This document shows positions 15,363 to 20,666 of a stretch of 20,666 nucleotides of DNA, in pieces. Numbering within the stretch: the stretch's first letter is position 1; every line of letters begins with the position of its first letter. Under the pieces are notes generated by a model that worked only from the letters and a program-made list of their open reading frames with translations, was not told the DNA's origin and made no database searches. The DNA is taken from the NCBI GenBank assembly GCA_948468325.1, contig CAOKHR010000008.1, forward strand, positions 1 through 20,666. Direction: 5' to 3'. This DNA comes from an uncultured Lachnospiraceae bacterium (lineage in GTDB: Bacteria; Bacillota; Clostridia; Lachnospirales; Lachnospiraceae). The position numbers were made by a program, and so were the translations under genes.

Positions 15363-15384
15363 TCGAAACAGAATATCTGTTCGA
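15363..15384. promoter_or_regulatory. Near-perfect inverted repeat in the leader of the amino-acid transporter operon
   Basis: TCGAAACAG (15363-15371) and CTGTTCGA (15377-15384) form a dyad around AATAT, with one base missing in one arm. It lies about 30 bp upstream of the binding-protein ATG and just downstream of a possible promoter, a typical repressor-operator position. No regulator is encoded next to it. Confidence 0.5.
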
Positions 15385-15407
15385 ATAAAATATTAACATA
15401 TATGTCG

Positions 15408-15435
15408 GATGATGTCTATAGGTTTTTTTACACCC
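15408..15435 (-). promoter_or_regulatory. Possible promoter of the amino-acid transporter operon
   Basis: On the minus strand TTGTAA, a 16-nt spacer that includes seven A, and TATAGA. The boxes match only partly, but the position, just upstream of the inverted repeat and the first gene, is right. Confidence 0.35.
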
Positions 15436-15439
15436 ATTA

Positions 15440-15690
15440 CAAGTCACTCTACTGACTGACGGCAGGCCAATACGTAAAGCATGAGAAGGCAGCCTCTGTA
15501 CTCCGTTTCGGTCCGTCCTAAAGAAGCGCCGCTGGCATTTAGGACCCCTTGCCGTAAAGATGCAAAACGTCCAGCGGACGTTTGTCCTGCGCTGACCGGA
15601 GTGGAACACAGACACTTTAAATGGATGGCCGCCCGTTGCATTTCACGCCAGATAATATGAAATATCTGCAAAAACCGGCGTGGGTGAGAA
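15440..15690. repeat. Hairpin-rich intergenic block, candidate dispersed repeat or structured RNA
   Basis: This is most of the 434-bp divergent spacer and the only stretch over 300 bp without a gene. It is clearly more GC-rich than the AT-rich edges. It holds three good inverted repeats. GTCCTAAA (15515-15522) pairs with TTTAGGAC (15538-15545). AAACGTCC (15565-15572) pairs with GGACGTTT (15576-15583) around AGC. CACGCC (15644-15649) pairs with GGCGTG (15677-15682), enclosing AGATA/TATCT. A 75-codon minus-strand frame (15671-15444) spans it, but it starts at TTG without an SD and resembles no protein I can name. I do not call it a gene. Confidence 0.5.
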
Positions 15691-15697
15691 ATGTAAC

Positions 15698-15725
15698 TTG
15701 TTTCTTTCAGATAAAATGTTAAAAT
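15698..15725 (+). promoter_or_regulatory. Probable promoter of the second two-component system
   Basis: TTGTTT (15698-15703), a 16-nt spacer and TAAAAT (15720-15725), about 40 nt upstream of the regulator ATG. Both boxes are moderate. Confidence 0.45.
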
Positions 15726-15765
15726 AAATGTACAATAACAAAAACTTTCAAAAGCGGGAATAAAA

Positions 15766-16437
15766 ATGATTGATATTTACTATGTGGAAGACGATGAAAA
15801 TATAGCGCAGGCAGTCAAAGATTTTCTGGCGCGGCACGGCTACAGGGTGTTGGTTTTTTCAACGATTGCAGAGGCAAAACAGGCATTGAAAAAGATGAGG
15901 CCGGCGCTGGCGCTGATTGACTGGAATATGCCCGACGGAACAGGAAGTATGCTGTGTCAGTGGATACGTCTGAACTGGAAAGAACTTCCTGTTATTTTTC
16001 TTACTGTCCGCGGGGGTTCCCGCGATATTGTTTTTTCATTCCAAAACGGGGCAGATGATTATGTGGTGAAGCCTTTTGAACTGGATGTGCTGCTTTTGCG
16101 CATCCGTGCTTTGCTGCGCAGGACGGGCGATGTGTCGAAGCAGTATTTATCCTGTGATTTTATATCGCTGGACCAAAAGCGGAGGCTGGTTTGCTGCGGC
16201 ACGGAAGCAGTTGATTTAACGCCTTCGGAGTACCAGCTGCTTTTATTTTTGCTGCAAAATAAGGGAAAAATCGTGACAAGGGAAAAATTGCTGGAGGAAA
16301 TCTGGGACAGCAACGGAAACTTTGTCAATGACAATACGCTTACCGTTACCATGAAACGCCTGCGTGAAAAGCTGCGCCGCCCTGCATGCCTGAAAACTGT
16401 CAGGAGCATCGGTTACTGTATGGAGGATGTGGAATGA
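15766..16437 (+). CDS. OmpR-family response regulator of an ABC-transporter module
   Basis: This is a DNA-binding response regulator, probably controlling the ABC transporter downstream. The 223-aa product starts at ATG 15766; its SD is weak (GCGGGAA). The receiver domain (1-115) has E8-D9-D10, phospho-acceptor D52 in ALIDWNMPDG, T80 and K102 in VVKPF. The winged-helix domain (about 130-220) contains LTPSEYQLLLFLLQNKGKIVT and NDNTLTVTMKRLREKLRR. Its stop overlaps the kinase start as ATGA (16434-16437). An 11-bp-period direct repeat before the exporter genes is a good candidate for its binding site. Confidence 0.95.
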   Translation: MIDIYYVEDDENIAQAVKDFLARHGYRVLVFSTIAEAKQALKKMRPALALIDWNMPDGTGSMLCQWIRLNWKELPVIFLTVRGGSRDIVFSFQNGADDYVVKPFELDVLLLRIRALLRRTGDVSKQYLSCDFISLDQKRRLVCCGTEAVDLTPSEYQLLLFLLQNKGKIVTREKLLEEIWDSNGNFVNDNTLTVTMKRLREKLRRPACLKTVRSIGYCMEDVE

Positions 16438-17618
16438 ATAAAAGAAAACGTACAGCGGCGCTGGCAGGGATTGTTTTATTTGTAAGCCTGATTACGGCAT
16501 CCCTTACAGCGCTGCTTTTGTCAGCGTATTATAACCGTATGCATGTACGGGCGCTGGGTGAGATTTGCGAGGGGATTTTAGAAAAACAGCCGGAAGCGAA
16601 AGAGGCCGTTCTGACAGTGCTGAAAGAATATAAATTTGAACCGGAAAAAGAGGAAACGGAAAATATCATTCTGGCATACGGCTATGGACAGAGCGGTTTT
16701 TTGCAGTCTGTAAAAATATATGGCAGATGGCCTGCGGCCGTTGGATTTGTAACAGGAGGACTGTCATTTCTTATCCTGATTTTATTTTTCCGAAAGAGGG
16801 AAGCGGCGCGCATCAGAGGCCTTACGGACTATTTGGAAAAAGTAAATGCCGGAGAGACCGGCGTTTTATTTCCGGCTGGCGAAGATGAAATTTCCAAATT
16901 GCAGGATGAGATTTATAAGACGGTGACACAGCTGCATCAGATGAAAGATGAGGCAGTAAAAGCCAGACAAAATTTTGCGGAAAATCTTTATAATATTGCA
17001 CACCAGATTAAAACGCCGATTACGTCGATTTCTCTGTCTGTGCAAATGTGGCGGCAGGATGCGTCACCCGCATATCAGGAGCAGATTCGCCGTCAGCTTT
17101 CGCGGTTAATTCATTTAGAAGAATCTCTTTTGCTGTTATCACGCATAGATGCAGGAACACTGCCTTTAAATCGGAAAGAAGAAGATGTTTTTACGATACT
17201 TACGCTTGCAGCCGACAATCTGCAGGAGCTGTTTTTGAAAGCAGGTGTTTCCGTTGATGTGGCGGAGTCGGGTGAAGCGGCTGTATTTGTGGACTTGGAC
17301 TGGACAATGGAAGCGGTTATGAATCTTTTAAAAAATTGCATGGAACATACGCCTCCGCAGGGAAAGATCTGCTGTTCGTATGAAAAAAATCCTATTTACA
17401 CAAAAATCCATATTTGGGATACAGGTACCGGCTTTGCACCGGAAGATATTCCGCATCTTTTTGAACGCTTTTACCGTGGGAAAAATGCCGGCAGCGGAGG
17501 AATCGGCATCGGGCTGGCGCTTTCCAAAGCAATTATTGAAAGCCAGAACGGGACAATCGGCGCCGGAAATCTTCCGGAAGGCGGCGCATGTTTTGAAATC
17601 CGTTTCTACTGTCACTGA
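16434..17618 (+). CDS. Sensor histidine kinase paired with the ABC transporter
   Basis: This membrane kinase phosphorylates the preceding regulator. I choose ATG 16434, which overlaps the regulator stop, giving 394 aa. The in-frame codons upstream belong to the regulator gene in another frame. TM1 is at about 8-32, a short outside region of about 65 aa follows, and TM2 is at about 100-119. A degenerate HAMP-like helix pair leads to the H box AHQIKTPITS (H190). HATPase_c has the N box NLLKNCMEHT (297-306), DTGTGFAPEDI (329-339) and GGIGIGLALSK (355-365). The HQIKTP form of the H box is typical of kinases linked to peptide-sensing ABC transporters. Its outside domain is larger than in true BceS-type kinases. 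Confidence 0.94.
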   Translation: MNKRKRTAALAGIVLFVSLITASLTALLLSAYYNRMHVRALGEICEGILEKQPEAKEAVLTVLKEYKFEPEKEETENIILAYGYGQSGFLQSVKIYGRWPAAVGFVTGGLSFLILILFFRKREAARIRGLTDYLEKVNAGETGVLFPAGEDEISKLQDEIYKTVTQLHQMKDEAVKARQNFAENLYNIAHQIKTPITSISLSVQMWRQDASPAYQEQIRRQLSRLIHLEESLLLLSRIDAGTLPLNRKEEDVFTILTLAADNLQELFLKAGVSVDVAESGEAAVFVDLDWTMEAVMNLLKNCMEHTPPQGKICCSYEKNPIYTKIHIWDTGTGFAPEDIPHLFERFYRGKNAGSGGIGIGLALSKAIIESQNGTIGAGNLPEGGACFEIRFYCH

Positions 17619-17627
17619 TCTGTCACT
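17609..17627 (+). promoter_or_regulatory. Direct-repeat operator, likely bound by the upstream response regulator
   Basis: CTGTCACT occurs exactly twice, at 17609-17616 and 17620-17627, an 11-bp period. It ends 9 bp before a perfect TATAAT, so the repeats cover the -35 region, which otherwise has no good -35 box. This is the usual geometry for OmpR-family activators. The first copy overlaps the last codons and stop of the kinase gene. Confidence 0.65.
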
Positions 17628-17636
17628 TTGCTTTGC

Positions 17637-17642
17637 TATAAT
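17637..17642 (+). promoter_or_regulatory. -10 element of the ABC exporter promoter
   Basis: A perfect TATAAT 44 bp before the GTG start of the ATPase gene, with no recognisable -35 at 17 bp. This fits an activator-dependent promoter served by the adjacent direct repeat. Confidence 0.6.
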
Positions 17643-17685
17643 AAAATCATAAGCAATACAAAGTTTTAGACAGGAGGTTTTTGGC

Positions 17686-18369
17686 GTGGAAATTTTAAAA
17701 TGCGAAAAAATAAGAAAAGTGTATGCTAACGGAAACCAGCAGGCAGTTGCTTTAGATGAAATTGATTTAACCATAGAAAAAGGAGAATTTGCTGCGATAA
17801 TAGGAGCATCCGGTTCCGGAAAATCCACACTGCTTCACATTCTCGGGAGCGTAGAGAAACCTACATCGGGGAAAGTTGTCGTCGGGGGAACGGATCTGTC
17901 AACTCTGAATCAGACACAGGCGGCGGTTTTCAGGCGCAGAAAAGTAGGAATTGTGTATCAGTTTTATAATCTGATACCTACGCTTACGATTCGTAAAAAT
18001 ATCTGGATGCCTATGCTGTTAGATAAAAAAGAGCCGGACCGGAAATATTTTGAACAAGTGGTAAAAACGCTGGGAATTGATGATAAACTGGAATGTCTGC
18101 CGGGTCAGCTTTCCGGCGGGCAGCAGCAGAGGGCTGCAATAGCGAGAGCTCTGATTTATCGTCCGGCGCTGCTTTTGGCAGATGAACCGACAGGAAATCT
18201 GGATCAGAAGAATTCCAGAGAAGTTGTGGATATGCTTAAGCTTTTAGGCCGCAGTTTAAACCAGACAATTGTGCTGATTACGCATGATGAAAAGATTGCA
18301 TTAAAAGCAGACCGCATTATCACAATCGAAGATGGCCGTATTGTCAGCGACGGGAAAAGGAGGCAGTGA
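17686..18369 (+). CDS. ABC transporter ATP-binding protein (MacB/LolD-like, FtsX-permease partner)
   Basis: This is the cytoplasmic ATPase of an exporter or mechanotransmission-type ABC system. The 227-aa product starts at GTG 17686, with CAGGAGG about 9 nt upstream. It has Walker A GASGSGKST (40-48), the Q-loop at VYQFYNLIP (90-98), LSGGQ (142-146), ALLLADEPTGNLD (161-173) and H200 in the switch loop. The YQFYNL and DEPTGNLD forms are characteristic of ATPases that pair with MacB/FtsX-fold permeases. The stop overlaps the region of the permease start, indicating coupled translation. Confidence 0.95.
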   Translation: MEILKCEKIRKVYANGNQQAVALDEIDLTIEKGEFAAIIGASGSGKSTLLHILGSVEKPTSGKVVVGGTDLSTLNQTQAAVFRRRKVGIVYQFYNLIPTLTIRKNIWMPMLLDKKEPDRKYFEQVVKTLGIDDKLECLPGQLSGGQQQRAAIARALIYRPALLLADEPTGNLDQKNSREVVDMLKLLGRSLNQTIVLITHDEKIALKADRIITIEDGRIVSDGKRRQ

Positions 18370-18371
18370 AT

Positions 18372-20561
18372 ATGTGGGGAAAAACTAACCGTTCATCCGG
18401 TATTTCTATTATGGCAGCATCCTTTATTTCGGCCTTGCTTTTGTCGGTATTGTGCAGTTTGTTTTACAATTTGTGGATATATGAAACAGAGCGTCTGAAA
18501 GCGGAGGAAGGCGGCTGGCAGGCCCGAATTTCAGGAGAAGCAGATGCGGCAGTTTTAGATTCGGTACAAAGCTATGCCAATGTAAAAAAGGTGGTTGTAA
18601 ATGAAGAATTGTCGGACGGACAGGAAATCGTAATTGACATTTATTTTAAAAATATGAGGACAGTCTTTACGGATATGCCCCAAATTGCCGCTCTGACAGG
18701 CCTGCCGGAAGAGTCTGTTTCGTATCATTATTCGCTTTTGAATCTGTATCTGGTCCGCGGACCGGAAGATTCGGCACTGCGCTGGGTTTTCCCGTTTGCG
18801 CTGGGCATTGTGGCGGCTGCCTGTTTGTCCTTAATCCTTGTAATTCACAATGCTTTTGCGGTAACGATGAATACGAGAGTGCGTCAGGCCGGCATTTTTT
18901 CAAGTATCGGAGCCACTCCGCGGCAAATCCGGACAAGCTTTTTGAAAGAGGCGGCCGTATTATGTGCGGCGCCGGTTTTGGCAGGTAATCTGCTTGGTAT
19001 TTTTATCGGCATGGGAGTTTACGCGGGGATAAATGAAAAGCTGGCTGACGTGGCGGGAAGGTTAGTGCTGCCTTTTGCATATCATCCTCTGATTTTGATA
19101 TTGTCGCTTTTAACGTCAGTTGTAACCGTATGGATTTCCGCCTGGATACCTGCGAGAAAAATAAGCAAAATGACACCGTTAGAAGCAATCAAAAATACGG
19201 ATACCGATTTGCTGAAAAGAAAAAAGAGCTCCCGCATATTGTCGCTATTATTTGGAATAGAGGGAGAGCTGGCAGCAAATGCGCTGAGAGTGCAGCGGAA
19301 ATCTATGCGGACAGCCACATTATCCCTGATATTTTCTTTTCTGGCTTTTTCTCTTATGATGTGTTTTCTGACAATCACGGTAATCAGCCAGCGGGAGACA
19401 TATTTTGAAAGGTATCAGGATGCATGGGATGTGATGGTATCACTCAAAGATACAGAAATAAATGATTTTGATGAAGCAGGCGCCGTGCAGGAGCTTTCCA
19501 GTGTAAAAGATGCTGTTGTGTACCAGAAGGCAGAGGCGAAAAGAATTGTAAGCAAAGCAGAAATCAGTGAAAAAATGCAGCAGATGGGAGGGTTTGGGCA
19601 TGCTTCCGCCAGTCAGGCGGCTTCCGTCGGTGACGGATGGATGGTCAATGCACCTCTGATTATTATGGATGATAACAGCTTTTTAGAATATTGCAGGCAG
19701 ATCGGGATAAAACCGCGTTTAGACGGCGCAGTCATTCGGAATAAAATCGTTGATGTGACAGACAAAAATTTTCGAAAACGGCGTACGCTTCCTTATCTGA
19801 AAGAAAACGGTAAGACAACGGTTTTAAGGCAGGACGGGAAGGAAAATATAACTGCAGAAATTCCGGTGCTTGCCTATACGGGAGAAGTTCCCAATCTGCG
19901 GGAAGAATATGCATCCTCTGATTTTTATGAACTTGTGCACTTTATCCCTGTATCCGTCTGGAAAAAAATACAAAATCGGATTGGCGGGTTAAAGGACGAT
20001 GTATCTATCAGGATTCTGGCGGAAGGAAAGGCAGAACTGACCAGTCTGGATGCAATTGGCAAAGAAGTATCAAACCTGCTTGGCAAAACGTACGAAACAG
20101 AGATTGAAAACCGGATTCAGGAGAAAATAAATAATGACAATATGTTTGACGGAATGAAAGCCATACTGGGGTTGTTTTGTGTTTTGCTGGCAATAATAGG
20201 AATCGGGAATGTATTTTCCAATACGCTTGGATTTGTGCGTCAGAGAAGAAGAGAATTTGCCCGCTATCTGTCGATTGGCCTGACGCCTGCGGGAATGAAG
20301 AAAATGTTTTGTGTGGAAGCGCTTGTAATTGCGGGACGTCCTGTACTGATTACATTGCCGGTGACGGTGTCGGCAGTTGTGTATTTTATAAAAATAAGTT
20401 ATCTTGAACCGGAGCTTTTCATTCGTGAAGCGCCGTTTGTACCGCTTTTATTATTTATTCTGGCTATTTTTGCTTTTGTGGCATTTGCATATTATCTTGG
20501 TGCGGGAAAATTGTTGAAAAGCAGTCTGACGGATGCTTTGCGGGACGATTTGCTTATGTAA
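18372..20561 (+). CDS. ABC transporter permease with two FtsX/MacB-type domains
   Basis: I choose ATG 18372, 8 nt after AGGAGG (18358-18363). The GTG at 18366 overlaps the ATPase stop and sits too close to the SD. The 729-aa protein has eight likely membrane segments. TM1 is at about 12-35, then an outside region (about 36-135). The first FtsX module (about 137-265) has the cytoplasmic loop RQAGIFSSIGATPRQIR. A fifth segment lies at about 315-338, then an outside domain of about 265 residues. The second FtsX module (about 605-715) has RQRRREFARYLSIGLTPAGM. Such permeases export or sense peptides or lipid-linked compounds. The position after a kinase-regulator pair suggests antimicrobial-peptide response, but the substrate is unknown. 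It differs from BceB, which has ten segments. Confidence 0.92.
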   Translation: MWGKTNRSSGISIMAASFISALLLSVLCSLFYNLWIYETERLKAEEGGWQARISGEADAAVLDSVQSYANVKKVVVNEELSDGQEIVIDIYFKNMRTVFTDMPQIAALTGLPEESVSYHYSLLNLYLVRGPEDSALRWVFPFALGIVAAACLSLILVIHNAFAVTMNTRVRQAGIFSSIGATPRQIRTSFLKEAAVLCAAPVLAGNLLGIFIGMGVYAGINEKLADVAGRLVLPFAYHPLILILSLLTSVVTVWISAWIPARKISKMTPLEAIKNTDTDLLKRKKSSRILSLLFGIEGELAANALRVQRKSMRTATLSLIFSFLAFSLMMCFLTITVISQRETYFERYQDAWDVMVSLKDTEINDFDEAGAVQELSSVKDAVVYQKAEAKRIVSKAEISEKMQQMGGFGHASASQAASVGDGWMVNAPLIIMDDNSFLEYCRQIGIKPRLDGAVIRNKIVDVTDKNFRKRRTLPYLKENGKTTVLRQDGKENITAEIPVLAYTGEVPNLREEYASSDFYELVHFIPVSVWKKIQNRIGGLKDDVSIRILAEGKAELTSLDAIGKEVSNLLGKTYETEIENRIQEKINNDNMFDGMKAILGLFCVLLAIIGIGNVFSNTLGFVRQRRREFARYLSIGLTPAGMKKMFCVEALVIAGRPVLITLPVTVSAVVYFIKISYLEPELFIREAPFVPLLLFILAIFAFVAFAYYLGAGKLLKSSLTDALRDDLLM

Positions 20562-20606
20562 AACGCGTGTATTATGTCAGAAGAAAATTTTGCTTTTTTT
20601 AAAACA

Positions 20607-20634
20607 TTGTACACCACTTTACAACTATTATAAA
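20607..20634 (+). promoter_or_regulatory. Probable promoter for a gene beyond the window
   Basis: TTGTAC (20607-20612), a 16-nt spacer and TATAAA (20629-20634), in the AT-rich end of the window after the permease gene. No gene starts before the end. I see no convincing terminator for the exporter genes; the T-run at 20594-20600 lacks a good GC stem. Confidence 0.5.
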
Positions 20635-20666
20635 TAGCGCTCCTTTTGCTGAACAAGGTATTTTAA

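Noticed and set aside
17328..17828. 166-codon minus-strand frame across the kinase end and the exporter ATPase start
   Set aside because: It runs antisense through two well-supported genes and the promoter between them and has no SD.
20581..20606. Terminator after the exporter permease
   Set aside because: There is a run of seven T, but the only preceding complementarity is AAAATTTT, which is too weak to call.
1..20666. CRISPR, defence, toxin-antitoxin, phage or transposon content
   Set aside because: No spaced direct-repeat array, no transposase or integrase frame, and no small toxin-antitoxin pair is visible; almost all long frames belong to core or transport genes.

Overview
The window reads as a low-to-moderate GC Firmicute, most likely a Lachnospiraceae-type gut Clostridium. 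This rests on the S11-S4-RpoA-L17 order, a zinc-free 197-aa S4, an L17 of about 178 aa with a long lysine-rich insertion, strong AGGAGG ribosome binding sites, and the QueT and YhaM types. It is mainly chromosomal core sequence. I see no transposase, integrase, phage gene, CRISPR array or tRNA.

Region 1 (1-2712, + strand) is the end of the alpha ribosomal operon: the C-terminal part of rpsK, then rpsD, rpoA and rplQ, closed by a strong intrinsic terminator. A 49-bp tandem duplication of a GC-rich hairpin plus an AGGAGG sits directly in front of rpoA. A 140-nt hairpin-bearing spacer precedes rplQ. Region 2 (2743-8060) has an lgt-family gene on + facing a minus-strand unit of mutS2, an OmpR-type response regulator and its sensor kinase. 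Region 3 (8154-11971, +) starts at a good sigma-A promoter. It carries a membrane-anchored HtrA-like protein whose catalytic His and Asp appear to be lost, then a YhaM-type exoribonuclease and an RlmD-type rRNA methyltransferase, with a decayed scrap of coding sequence after it.

Region 4 (12153-15331, minus) holds queT behind a promoter and a preQ1-I-like riboswitch, and upstream of it a polar amino-acid ABC importer (lipoprotein, permease, ATPase). Region 5 (15332-15765) is a 434-bp divergent spacer with several hairpins that may be a dispersed repeat. Region 6 (15766-20561, +) is a two-component system followed by a two-gene ABC exporter/MacB-like system. The promoter in front of the exporter carries an exact 8-bp direct repeat at 11-bp period, as expected for an OmpR-family activator site, so the module looks self-contained: sensor, regulator, operator, transporter. 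The window ends with a probable promoter for a gene beyond it.

I found no wholly new system. The best leads are the degenerate HtrA-like protein with an AGC trinucleotide run at the active-site serine, the duplicated hairpin/SD module before rpoA, the hairpin-rich block at 15440-15690, the coding relic after rlmD, and the direct-repeat operator in front of the exporter.
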